A DNA stretch of 36,964 nt from Bradyrhizobium elkanii WSM2783. Its GTDB lineage: Bacteria; Pseudomonadota; Alphaproteobacteria; Rhizobiales; Xanthobacteraceae. How positions within the stretch are numbered: position 1 is the first letter of the stretch; every line of letters starts with the position of its first letter. Shown piece after piece: positions 24,855 to 31,520 of the stretch. The DNA lies in the NCBI RefSeq assembly GCF_000472865.1, contig NZ_AXAP01000082.1:1-36964 (forward strand), in the 5' to 3' direction. The notes below the pieces were generated by a model that was not told the DNA's origin, did no database searches, and saw only the letters and a list, made by a program, of their open reading frames with translations. Both the position numbers and the translations under genes were made by a program.

Positions 24855-25906
24855 CGGCGCCCATCCTTGTCGCGAGAACGCGGCCGCAGCGAGCCGAACG
24901 CGCGCGTGTCATCCAACCAGTGGAAGAACGGTAACACCAGCCGCTGCAACGCCAGCACGGCGGAGGCGGCAATCAGCGCCGGCAGCGAGCCCGCCGGCAC
25001 CTCGCTGGTCAGATAGCGCCGCGCGCCGGCCAGATCGATGCGGCCGAGCTGCAGTACGTCATCGCCGCGCGCATAATCGAGCTCGCGAGCGCAGAACTCG
25101 CCATAGATCGCATTGCGGTGCTTTGGCGCGATCTCGAAGCTCTTCTTCAGCGCATCCGAGCCGCCGGTGTAGGCATTGGTGATGACGAAGCGCTCTTCGT
25201 CAAAGCCGGCCTCGGAACCGACACCAAACACCGCGCGATGACGCGCCATGATCCCGCGCGCGAGCTGCAGATGCGCAAAACTGCGCCGCGCGCCTGATAG
25301 CGGCGACGGGTACACATCGGAAAATGTCTCACAGACCATGCCGACCACCGCCGGCACCTGCGTGACATTGGAAATCCATTTCGGACGCAGCCCGTCGCGC
25401 GCGAACAGCACCAGTGCGGTCATGCCATAGAGCACCCAGGACAGCCCCTGCCCGCGCACGTCAGGGTCGACCATGACGAGGCCGAGATGGGTGACGTCGA
25501 TCGGTGCGCCGTCGAGCTCGACCTCCATCACCGACAGCGCATTGAAGGCGATCGGCCGTCCGGTTTCCTCCTCGGAGATCAACGTGACGATGGCGCGCGC
25601 GAGACGCTCTGGCTCGCCGGAGAAGATGCCGTACGTCAGGCTCTCCTGCGGCAGCGTCTTGGCGGCCACGACGCGGAGCTGCGAGACCAGTGCCGCCAAT
25701 TCCTCCTGCCGCAGCGAGACGCCCGGACGCTCGACGATGCGCGTGCGCAGCCCCGCATGCGTGCGCAAGGTGAGATCGATGTTTGGCTGCGACAAAGCCT
25801 TGAGCCAGAAGGCGGCGTGGCCGGGTAGGCGCGTTAGTACCGCGCCGGCTTTATAGAAGCCTTCGCGCAAGCGCGAGACTGAGATTCCGCTCCAAGAAGA
25901 CGCCAT
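24851..25906 (-). CDS. GNAT-like acyltransferase domain protein, coupled to membrane protein gene
   Basis: This protein of about 351 residues has a weak N-acetyltransferase signature. LGLVMVDPDVRGQGLSWVLYG fits motif A (the acyl-CoA pyrophosphate loop, R/Q-x-x-G-x-G/A), preceded by a beta strand with IAFNALSVMEV. The C-terminal part contains a hydrophobic segment (LPALIAASAVLALQRLVLPFFHW), a possible membrane anchor. I chose the ATG at 25906 with AGGG upstream; an ATG 12 codons earlier has no site. The gene ends with an ATGA overlap with the membrane protein gene. The acyl acceptor is unknown; modification of an envelope or periplasmic component is a guess. Confidence 0.7.
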   Translation of the reverse strand: MASSWSGISVSRLREGFYKAGAVLTRLPGHAAFWLKALSQPNIDLTLRTHAGLRTRIVERPGVSLRQEELAALVSQLRVVAAKTLPQESLTYGIFSGEPERLARAIVTLISEEETGRPIAFNALSVMEVELDGAPIDVTHLGLVMVDPDVRGQGLSWVLYGMTALVLFARDGLRPKWISNVTQVPAVVGMVCETFSDVYPSPLSGARRSFAHLQLARGIMARHRAVFGVGSEAGFDEERFVITNAYTGGSDALKKSFEIAPKHRNAIYGEFCARELDYARGDDVLQLGRIDLAGARRYLTSEVPAGSLPALIAASAVLALQRLVLPFFHWLDDTRAFGSLRPRSRDKDGRR

Positions 25907-25956
25907 GCCGCTGCCCTGTCGGGCCAGATTACTGCCCTTCACCCATTAAGGCGCTG

Positions 25957-25976
25957 TGAGCGCCGGCCGGCGCTCA
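25957..25976. other. Perfect 20-bp palindrome TGAGCGCCGGCCGGCGCTCA
   Basis: The palindrome lies in the gap upstream of the GNAT-like gene and downstream of the yiaAB-like unit. It begins and ends with TGAGC/GCTCA, the same half-sites as the operators at 27109-27179, but with a 10-bp rather than 3-bp spacer. It may be a hairpin or an operator; nothing decides between these. Confidence 0.45.
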
Positions 25977-26030
25977 TCGTCGGAAGGTAAATGCTCTCTT
26001 GCGCGCCGTCATCGATCTATCCTCGCGGCG

Positions 26031-26059
26031 AAAAGCGGCGGATGCCAGACATCCGCCGC
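26031..26059 (-). terminator. Rho-independent terminator of the pspA-yiaAB unit
   Basis: Read on the minus strand, a perfect 10-bp stem GCGGCGGATG / CATCCGCCGC with a 5-nt loop is followed by TTTT. It starts 34 bp after the yiaAB-like stop codon. Confidence 0.75.
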
Positions 26060-26092
26060 CTCGCGAAGTTCGTTCCATCTCCGGCTGCCTGG

Positions 26093-26368
26093 TCAGGCCG
26101 CCTTGGACACTTCCATCAGGATCCGTTCAGCCTTGGCATCCTCGATGCGATTCACCAGCCTGCCGCTTTCGTGGACGTCTCGCACCGTCTTGGTCAGGGT
26201 GACGCAGGTCTGCACCAGCATCACGATGCCCATGGTGAGATAGCCCTTCATCCAGAGATCGACGGGCAGGAAGAATATGCCGACGCCGACCAGGAAGGCG
26301 GAGCCGAGGAAGGAGGCATAAGTGAAGGTGACCCACGCATTGCTGTGGGGCTGGACGTTCTGATTCAT
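26093..26368 (-). CDS. YiaAB-family two-helix inner membrane protein
   Basis: This 91-residue protein has two hydrophobic helices (AWVTFTYASFLGSAFLVGVGIF and MKGYLTMGIVMLVQTCVTL) and a charged C-terminal tail. The first helix with its Trp-Val-Thr-Phe start and the FLPVDLWMKGY turn fit the YiaA/YiaB two-helix family. The family's role is not defined. It lies 42 bp downstream of the PspA-like gene on the same strand and before a terminator, so it likely belongs to that envelope-stress unit and is controlled by the divergent TetR protein. Confidence 0.85.
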   Translation of the reverse strand: MNQNVQPHSNAWVTFTYASFLGSAFLVGVGIFFLPVDLWMKGYLTMGIVMLVQTCVTLTKTVRDVHESGRLVNRIEDAKAERILMEVSKAA

Positions 26369-26410
26369 GACAATCTCTGCTTAAATGAACAATGTTGAGG
26401 ACTTGAAGGT

Positions 26411-27091
26411 TCAGGCAGTAGCTGCGCGCCCGGCTTTGAGCCGTGCGAGCACGTCGTCGGCAGTCGACTTCATGCGCGGCCCAAGGCCCTGCTCGGCGAG
26501 CTTCTCGGCCGTGGCGAGCGGTCCGCTGGCGGCGTCGAGTTCGATCAGCGCCTCGTCGGCGGCCTGCGCTTCCATCTGCCGTTCGCGCAACTTGCGCAGC
26601 GTGTTCTCCGCCTCCGGCAGCGTGGATTCGTATGGGCGCACCGCCTCGATGCCGCTCCGGCGCAGCGAGCGCACCGCGATGCGGCGGCCGCGGTCGAGCT
26701 CGGTCAGCCGCGCCTCGGCATTGGCGACATGGCGCTTCAACCGCGCGATCTCCTGACCAAACAGTGTGCGCGCAGTCATCGCGGCGTCGCGGTCGGCTTC
26801 GAGATTGGCGATCGCCTGCGCGGCCTCCCGCGCCAGATCCTCACGGCCGCCTTCGAGCGCGGCCGTGGCGCGCAGCTCGAGATCGCCGATCCGCGCATTG
26901 GTCGCCTCGAGCCGACGGCCCTCCTGCTGGTCTCCGGCAATCGCCAGCGCCAGCGTTCGCTTGGAGCGATCGACGGCAGAGGCTGCGTCGCGCACCTGCT
27001 GGTCGAGGATGAGGAGGGCCGAGCGATCCTGCAGCTCCTCCTCCGCCGCGGCCAAGGTGCCGCGGAAAAGCGTGAAAACGGTTTTGAACAT
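26411..27091 (-). CDS. PspA/IM30-family protein
   Basis: This 226-residue protein starts MFKTVFTLFRGTLAAAEEEL, with a basic-amphipathic first helix, and continues as long coiled coils rich in Ala, Glu and Arg (LILDQQVRDAASAVDRSKR and on). This is the ESCRT-III-like fold of PspA/IM30, which binds stressed membranes. The ATG at 27091 with GGGAGC upstream is used; an ATG eight codons earlier lies inside an operator-like site. No PspF-type activator or sigma-54 site is visible. Regulation by the divergent TetR protein is suggested by operator sites in the shared promoter. It forms a unit with the yiaAB-like gene. Confidence 0.87.
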   Translation of the reverse strand: MFKTVFTLFRGTLAAAEEELQDRSALLILDQQVRDAASAVDRSKRTLALAIAGDQQEGRRLEATNARIGDLELRATAALEGGREDLAREAAQAIANLEADRDAAMTARTLFGQEIARLKRHVANAEARLTELDRGRRIAVRSLRRSGIEAVRPYESTLPEAENTLRKLRERQMEAQAADEALIELDAASGPLATAEKLAEQGLGPRMKSTADDVLARLKAGRAATA

Positions 27092-27108
27092 TTGCCAGCT
27101 CCCTGTTA

Positions 27109-27179
27109 TGAGCATTGCTCACATCATCTTTGGTAGCTGGAACTTGAGCGCGGTTCAATAATTTCTTGAGCACCGCTCA
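27109..27179. promoter_or_regulatory. Three TGAGC-N3-GCTCA operator-like sites in the pspA/tetR promoter region
   Basis: Two perfect 13-bp inverted repeats with half-sites TGAGC and GCTCA and a 3-bp spacer lie at 27109-27121 (spacer ATT) and 27167-27179 (spacer ACC). A third, with one changed base (TGAGC-GCG-GTTCA), lies at 27145-27157. The outer sites are 18 bp upstream of the PspA start and 16 bp upstream of the TetR start. Size and placement fit a TetR dimer operator that controls both directions. Confidence 0.75.
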
Positions 27180-27194
27180 CAATGTGATCGACAT

Positions 27195-27803
27195 ATGTCC
27201 AAGGCCCTGGAACGACGAGCCAAAAACCGCGAACGGCTGATCGAAGCGGCAGAGCGGTCGATCGCCGCCAGCGGATTGGCCGGCCTGAAGACGCGCGATC
27301 TCGCCAGCGAACTCGGCATCGCCAATGGCGCGGTCTACAATCTGGTCGAGGACGTCGACGAACTGATCCTGCGGATAGGATCGCGCACACTGGCGCGGCT
27401 CGACGCGGCCCTCACCGCGGCGGAGCGGGACGGTCCGGCGGATCCGACCGACACGTTGGTCCGCATCGCGGTCGGCTATTGCGATTTCGCCGCCGACAAT
27501 CTCGAGCTATGGCGCGCGTTGTTCGAGCACCGGATGGCGCCGGGCAAGCCGGTCCCGGACTGGGCGATCTCCGAGCAGATGGACCTGTTCGGCCACATCT
27601 ACCGCCCGCTCGCCGCGCTCTTTCCCGCGCGCTCACCGCGAGAGCTGAGCGTCACGGCCCGCAGCCTGTTCTCCGCCGTCCACGGCATGGTCGCCCTGGG
27701 GCTGGAGCACAAGCTGATCGCAGTGCCCATCGAAGCCTTGCGCAGCGAAGTCGCCACCATCGTCCGCGCGATGGTCGAGGGATTGAAGGCAGCGAATTTA
27801 TAG
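27195..27803 (+). CDS. TetR-family transcriptional regulator
   Basis: This regulator of 202 residues has an N-terminal HTH at about residues 12-58 (ERLIEAAERSIAASGLAGLK, TRDLASELGIANGAVYNLVE) followed by a helical ligand-binding domain typical of the WHG-type C-terminus. It is divergent from the PspA-YiaAB unit, and the promoter region contains three matching inverted repeats, so it probably represses that unit and itself. The ligand is unknown; a membrane-active compound would fit the targets. It is followed by a cluster of palindromic repeats. Confidence 0.92.
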   Translation: MSKALERRAKNRERLIEAAERSIAASGLAGLKTRDLASELGIANGAVYNLVEDVDELILRIGSRTLARLDAALTAAERDGPADPTDTLVRIAVGYCDFAADNLELWRALFEHRMAPGKPVPDWAISEQMDLFGHIYRPLAALFPARSPRELSVTARSLFSAVHGMVALGLEHKLIAVPIEALRSEVATIVRAMVEGLKAANL

Positions 27804-27836
27804 GGTGAGCAAAGGCGCAGCGACGTGCCCACCCTC
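27801..27836. repeat. Palindromic repeat, GTAGGGTG family (short copy)
   Basis: TAGGGTGAGCAAAGGCGCAG and GTGCCCACCCT are the inverted arms. It overlaps the last codon of the TetR gene. Confidence 0.7.
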
Positions 27837-27840
27837 TCGC

Positions 27841-27937
27841 CCCTCATGGTGAGGAGCGCGTAGCGCGTCTCGAACCATGAGGCCCCGCCGGTGGCCTCGC
27901 CCTTCGAGACGGCCGCTACGCGACCTCAGGGTGAGGA
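27841..27937. repeat. Compound palindromic repeat, CCTCATGGTGAGGAG family
   Basis: CCTCATGGTGAGGAGCGCGTAGCGCGTCTCGAACCATGAGG matches the end of the element at 10446-10568, reverse oriented. The second half runs CCCTTCGAGACG to CCTCAGGGTGAGGAG. Confidence 0.8.
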
Positions 27938-27963
27938 GAAAGATTGGAATACGCAGCATGTGC

Positions 27964-28045
27964 AGGGTGGCAAAGGCCCGCCTGCGACGTGCCCATCATC
28001 AAGGAGTCGCTCGCAATGGTGGCACGCTTCGCTTTGCCAGCCCCA
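27964..28045. repeat. Palindromic repeat, GTAGGGTG family (degenerate copy)
   Basis: AGGGTGGCAAAGGC and GGCACGCTTCGCTTTGCCA are recognisable arms of the family, with several differences and a partly changed centre. Confidence 0.65.
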
Positions 28046-28068
28046 CAACTCCGGGCCCGCTCTCTCCA

Positions 28069-28181
28069 CGTCGTCCCGGGCTTGACCTGGGACCCATAAC
28101 CACAGGAAGTAGTTTTGCGATGACTATGACCGAATCCTATCGAGACATCACGCGGCATGGCCCCGCCTTCGCGGGGACGAC
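28069..28181. repeat. Compound palindromic repeat, CGTCGTCCC family
   Basis: It begins CGTCGTCCCGGGCTTGACC and ends CCCGCCTTCGCGGGGACGAC, with the segment GGGACCCATAACCACAGG inside. It ends 20 bp upstream of the next start codon, so the 398-bp gap 27804-28201 is filled almost wholly by four repeat elements. Confidence 0.75.
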
Positions 28182-28201
28182 ACGCGGAGGAGGCAGGAAC
28201 G

Positions 28202-28684
28202 ATGCGCGTTGGACCATTGGCGGCTCTCACTCTCTTTCTTTCGATCAGCGGCGCGAGCGCGGCTCCAGCTACCTCCGCTTCAGGATCGGCGGCACTGGCG
28301 CTCGCCGCCGTGGTCGCCCAATACTCGCCGATCGCCGCCGCGCCCAAGCGCACCGTCGCTTCCTTCTTCAAGGGCGACACCAATTTTCCCTATGGCGGAA
28401 AGATCTCCGTCACCGCCGATAACATCGTCTGCCGCACCAGCAATGTCGACATCACGTCGCGCTCCTGCGAGATCACCTTCAAGATCGCCAAGCGCGCGCT
28501 GAAAGGCCGCGACGCCAACGAATTGTTTGCAACCATGCTGATGGCGGGCATCCCTGCCGAAGGCGCCGCCGGATCGAACATCGCGGGCCTGTCGAAGCTG
28601 ACCTGCACGATCGATCCCAAGGTGATCAAGCAAAAGGCCGGCGGCGGCGCCGACTGCACTTTCGAGCCGGGCAATCAGCCGTAG
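28202..28684 (+). CDS. Small secreted protein of unknown function
   Basis: This 160-residue protein has a signal peptide (MRVGPLAALTLFLSISGASAA, cleavage near 21). The mature part has four cysteines (in IVCRTS, SRSCEI, KLTCTI and ADCTFE) that could form two disulfides in the periplasm. The ATG at 28202 follows AGGAGGCAGGAACG, an extended ribosome-binding site. I do not recognise the family. It converges on the TonB-like gene 26 bp away. Confidence 0.8.
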   Translation: MRVGPLAALTLFLSISGASAAPATSASGSAALALAAVVAQYSPIAAAPKRTVASFFKGDTNFPYGGKISVTADNIVCRTSNVDITSRSCEITFKIAKRALKGRDANELFATMLMAGIPAEGAAGSNIAGLSKLTCTIDPKVIKQKAGGGADCTFEPGNQP

Positions 28685-28710
28685 ACCGCCGGTGACTACG
28701 GCAATCGTTC

Positions 28711-29448
28711 TCAGGACGGATCGAACGCGAGTTGAATCTGGACGTTGAGGCGATCCGGAAGTTCGGCTGGGATGGATGGAAGAGGCTGCGCCCTCTTGAT
28801 GGTCTCGATCGCCTCGGTATCGAGCAGTATCTGGCCGGAGCTTGTTTTCACCCAAACGCCCAGGAGGCGCCCTTTCCGGTCGATCGAGAAGAACGTTTCG
28901 ACCGTGCCCTGAAGCTTATTGTGGGCCGCCGCGGGATAACGCTGAAATCTTGCAATGTGCTTGAGCAGGCTTTGTTGAAACTTCAGCAGGGCATTATTCG
29001 GCACCACATTCGCCACGGTCGAACGACGTGAGATGCTGGGGATGCTGGGACTGGCTTCAACAGGCAGGGACGCGCGGTCGGGCGACTTGATCACAACCTC
29101 ATCCTTCGCCTGATCATCCGGCTGTTCGGCTTCAGGATTCGAATGGGCTACATTCGCCGTCGTCGCCTGCGAAGTCGAATCGACTGGAATCGGTGTCTCC
29201 TCGCGTTGAGGAACCAGGCGCACCTGTATTGTAGATGTCGGTCCTTGATCGACCGACGAGGCGGCTGGGCGCTGTACCTTGATCCAATAGATGCCGCCGG
29301 CAAACAACAGCACCGCCAGAGCCGGGATGATGACGAGACGCGCCACTTCTGCGTTGGACCAGGCCGTCGGATCTCCTGCAGTGAGCGCGGCCTTTATCCG
29401 GTCCGTCTCCCTTGGGGGCAACGGATCATCTGAACCGTCCATCTTCAT
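28711..29448 (-). CDS. TonB-like energy-transducer protein
   Basis: This 245-residue protein has a cytoplasmic N-terminus, one membrane helix at about 37-56 (VARLVIIPALAVLLFAGGIYW), and a periplasmic linker rich in Pro, Ser and Glu. It ends in a TonB C-terminal domain from about 165. The segment IARFQRYPAAAHNKLQGTVETFFSIDRKGRL is the TonB-C signature (YP-x-A-A-x5-G-x-V-x-x-x-F-x-I). TonB couples the proton motive force to outer-membrane transport, but no ExbB/ExbD or TonB-dependent receptor is nearby. The ATG at 29448 has a weak ribosome-binding site; one two codons later is equally possible. Confidence 0.83.
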   Translation of the reverse strand: MKMDGSDDPLPPRETDRIKAALTAGDPTAWSNAEVARLVIIPALAVLLFAGGIYWIKVQRPAASSVDQGPTSTIQVRLVPQREETPIPVDSTSQATTANVAHSNPEAEQPDDQAKDEVVIKSPDRASLPVEASPSIPSISRRSTVANVVPNNALLKFQQSLLKHIARFQRYPAAAHNKLQGTVETFFSIDRKGRLLGVWVKTSSGQILLDTEAIETIKRAQPLPSIPAELPDRLNVQIQLAFDPS

Positions 29449-29993
29449 ATGGCGGGCGCTTTCGCCAGGATAGGCGTGAGCTTCGCGATGCCGCGAACGC
29501 CGGCGATCGGAACGCCACGGACAGACCACCTATCGAACTGCGGTACGAACATCTCTGGAAAAGGCCAGTCCGGTCATCTGAGGCGCGCCAAGCCCCTCAG
29601 CCAAGCATGATGGCCATCTCTCTATATAGGATTTGTGACATGCCGCTAAAACGGACTGGCGCCGGAAACCGAAACAGGCCTCCGACCGCCTGCATGGCGC
29701 GGCTCCGCGCCCTGAAAACCGATATCCCCGACGCCCGCCGTGACTCGGCGAGAGTCGCATCGCAAACAAGCACAACCTTGGCGCGCTCGTCAGTGCACTT
29801 TGTGCCAGAGCAAAGGCAGAAAGTGTCAGGCGACGCGCGGACGTGCGGTTTGTGCCATCTCGCTCACGCTTTCTTCGCGTCGACCGTTAACCATAGGAAC
29901 ACGAGCGCATGCGTTAGGACAGCCGCACTGATGGAAAGTTGCAGCGTTCCCAGATTTCAATTGCGGATATTTTATCAATTGGAGCGTCCGGTC
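29449..29993. other. 545-bp stretch without a convincing gene
   Basis: I see no reliable ORF here. It holds an inverted repeat with 9-bp arms, GCCAGTCCG at 29564-29572 and CGGACTGGC at 29652-29660, 79 bp apart, which could be the ends of a small decayed element. A local hairpin GCGCGGCTCCGCGC is at about 29697-29710. The final part must contain the promoter of the PilZ-like gene. A TTAACC box at about 29886 could be half of a CtrA-type site, but its partner half is not seen. Confidence 0.45.
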
Positions 29994-30284
29994 ATGATTG
30001 AACGTCGTGCCCTAGAACGTGTTCAGTTGAACCAGTTCGCATTGCTTTCGTTTAGCGGGATTTCGGGAGTTCATCCCTGCCTGGTGAGAAATCTCCACAT
30101 GCGCGGTGCTGGTTTGTACTCGAATTCATTTCACTTCTTTGCCAACGACTTCCTCATGTCGTTTGACGGCTTCAAGTCGAGCACGCACTGCCACGTCGTG
30201 TGGAGGCGCGGCTACGAATGCGGCGTCGTGTTTCCTTCAGGGTATCTCCACAGCGAGCTCGAGATCTTGTCAGCGCAGGTGTGA
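29994..30284 (+). CDS. Small single-domain PilZ-like protein
   Basis: This 96-residue protein would be a stand-alone PilZ domain, a c-di-GMP-binding beta barrel. The N-terminal RxxxR motif is present as R5-ALE-R9. The second motif, usually (D/N)xSxxG, reads N33-L-H-M-R-G38, with His in place of Ser. The later strands HCHVVWRRGYECGVVF fit the W-R-x-G-x-x-x-G-V-x-F ending. The frame is open much further upstream, but the ATG at 29994 has GGAG ten bases before it and gives the complete domain. No partner gene is adjacent. The changed Ser may weaken ligand binding (inference). Confidence 0.75.
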   Translation: MIERRALERVQLNQFALLSFSGISGVHPCLVRNLHMRGAGLYSNSFHFFANDFLMSFDGFKSSTHCHVVWRRGYECGVVFPSGYLHSELEILSAQV

Positions 30285-30419
30285 CAGACGGCTCGTCCCA
30301 GGAAGACGCGCATGCATCGCGCGGACGATGACGGCGGGGGGTCATTTGACGCTTGGATCAGATACCCAAGCCGTCGCGGCAGTCCGTCTTCGCTTTCACT
30401 TCGTTCAAGCTACGCCGGA

Positions 30420-30482
30420 CACGCTTCGCCCTGGCCTGCTCCGCTTGGCTGCGCCACGCGTAGCCCGCCAGGGCGAAGCGTG
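30420..30482. repeat. Hairpin with 16-bp perfect arms
   Basis: The arm CACGCTTCGCCCTGGC (30420-30435) pairs fully with GCCAGGGCGAAGCGTG (30467-30482), leaving a 31-nt loop that itself contains GC-rich inverted pieces. Confidence 0.8.
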
Positions 30483-30521
30483 GTGGCGGAGGCAGTCACA
30501 TGCGAACCGGTCTCCGCGACG

Positions 30522-30673
30522 AATTCCCTGATATCAGGGAATTTACTGGGAAAATTCGCTGTCTTCGGGTCGTCCGGCGGCATGCTGCGGCAAATAGATC
30601 CGAACAATCCGGCGCTTAGCGGAATCCTACTTGAATCGGGAGCAGGGAATTTTTTGTGACCGAGCAGGGAATT
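30522..30673. repeat. Perfect 22-bp palindrome plus repeated CAGGGAATT motif
   Basis: A perfect 22-bp palindrome centred on GATATC spans 30522-30543. Its right half ends with CAGGGAATT (30535-30543), and the same nonamer recurs at 30643-30651 and 30665-30673. These repeats might be recombinase or protein binding sites, or the remains of an attachment region. Confidence 0.6.
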
Positions 30674-30769
30674 ATACGGCGCGAACAGCGAGATGCAGAC
30701 CCGCGATCACCCGCGCCGGGCAAGCTTTGACCTTGAAAATAGCAGCAGTTTCATCTATGTAATTTGTGC

Positions 30770-30933
30770 CTGAGATGGGTTGTTGAAGGTGCGGCATGGG
30801 CCGTGTCATTCACCTCATTACGACAGGGACCCGGCATGGGCCGGAGCTGTTCTTAAGGTACCTCGACGCTGCATGGGCAGATTGCGTGGTTTCGGTTCAC
30901 ACCGGGGCTGCGCTTTTTGTGCGCGCGCTCCCA
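30770..30933 (+). ncRNA. Structured leader element, copy 1 (upstream of DUF5681 pair)
   Basis: This element of about 164 nt has a close copy at 32073-32240. Positions 30831-30895 (65 nt) are identical in both. Predicted hairpins: UGCGGC-AUGG-GCCGUG near 30790-30805; CCGGC-AUGG-GCCGG at 30831-30844; and ACGC-UGC-AUGG-GCA with outer GCGU at about 30866-30887. A fourth is CGGU-UCAC-ACCG at about 30893-30904, and a last long hairpin with a UUUUUGUGC loop ends in GCUCC at about 30931. Three loops are the same AUGG. The element ends just before a strong ribosome-binding site, as a 5' UTR regulator would. The spacing differs by one base from copy 2, so any reading frame through it is not conserved. 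Identity as a cis-regulatory RNA is inference. Confidence 0.6.
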
Positions 30934-30949
30934 ACGGAAGGAGTCGTCC

Positions 30950-31045
30950 ATGATGATTTCGAGAGGCCGTCACGCTGCTCGGATCCAACCTACGCACTAT
31001 CACTTGCTGCATCGTGAGGAGGCTAACGATGAGCGATCAACCTAA
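30950..31045 (+). CDS. Possible 31-residue leader ORF before DUF5681 gene
   Basis: A short ORF starts ATGATG at 30950, seven bases after GGAAGGAG, the best ribosome-binding site in the area. It reads MMISRGRHAARIQPTHYHLL and on to a TAA at 31043-31045. The end overlaps the first 17 bases of the DUF5681 gene in another frame. The DUF5681 ribosome-binding site (GAGGAGG) lies within this ORF, so translation of the leader could open or block it. No homology can be judged. The methyltransferase leader (copy 2) has no such ORF, since there the element runs directly into the gene. Confidence 0.4.
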   Translation: MMISRGRHAARIQPTHYHLLHREEANDERST

Positions 31046-31520
31046 AGAAGAGGAAGCGGTCGGCTATAAGCGTCCGCCGAAATCCGGTCAATTCAAAAAG
31101 GGCGAATCCGGCAATCCCGGCGGTCGACGAAAGAAAAATGGCCCAATCAAAGTGGACGTGGAGAGCATTTTTCAGGAGCTTTTTTCGGTCAAGGTAGCGG
31201 GTCAGACCCGAACGATGTCAGCGAAGGAGGTTGAGATACGTCAAATCCTAAAAAAGGCGATCGAGAAAAAGGACTTTAGGTCGACCGCATACCTGCTGGC
31301 GTTGTTCGAAAAGCACGGCTGCATTGCGGAGCCGGAAAATAGAACAAGCGGCGTGATTTCCCTTCCATACAACCTCCCGTACCGAATGTCGCTGCTGATA
31401 CTCGAACGATACGGGCTTCCGGAGAATTGGACGAAAAGGCAAATCGCCTGGGGCCGCAAGCAATATGAGGCAACAATGACCGAGCAGGAACGTCAGTACG
31501 AAGCAGCGGGGATTATATGA
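31029..31520 (+). CDS. DUF5681 domain protein
   Basis: This 163-residue protein carries the DUF5681 signature at about residues 13-36: YKRPPKSGQFKKGESGNPGG followed by RRKK, a basic glycine-rich nucleic-acid-binding-like motif. The rest is helical and charged. The ATG at 31029 is six bases after GAGGAGG; a GTG five codons upstream is less likely. DUF5681 proteins occur in bacteria and phages, often in mobile or prophage regions, and their function is not established. The stop codon overlaps the start of a second DUF5681-like gene (ATGA), so both are translated together. The unit is preceded by a structured leader shared with the downstream methyltransferase gene. Confidence 0.85.
   Translation: MSDQPKEEEAVGYKRPPKSGQFKKGESGNPGGRRKKNGPIKVDVESIFQELFSVKVAGQTRTMSAKEVEIRQILKKAIEKKDFRSTAYLLALFEKHGCIAEPENRTSGVISLPYNLPYRMSLLILERYGLPENWTKRQIAWGRKQYEATMTEQERQYEAAGII

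Larger units (their letters stand above)
30285..30769. other. Non-coding, repeat-bearing stretch at the edge of the island
   Basis: No plausible gene was found in these 485 bp. It contains a long hairpin (30420-30482), a perfect 22-bp palindrome (30522-30543) and three CAGGGAATT repeats. The composition differs from the chromosomal part and suggests a boundary region of acquired DNA. Confidence 0.5.

Noticed and set aside
29530..29775. 81-residue minus-strand ORF
   Set aside because: It is Arg/Cys-rich without domain features or start signal; the sequence looks like decayed non-coding DNA.
30484..30523. tRNA-like 3' end on the minus strand ending TCCGCCACCA
   Set aside because: The T-loop would read GGTTCGCAT without the needed TTCRA pattern and no cloverleaf can be built upstream, so it is not called as a tRNA or attachment site.
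30796..31017. 73-residue plus-strand ORF through leader copy 1
   Set aside because: In copy 2 the same frame meets a stop after 11 codons and the spacing differs by one base; conservation fits RNA structure rather than protein.
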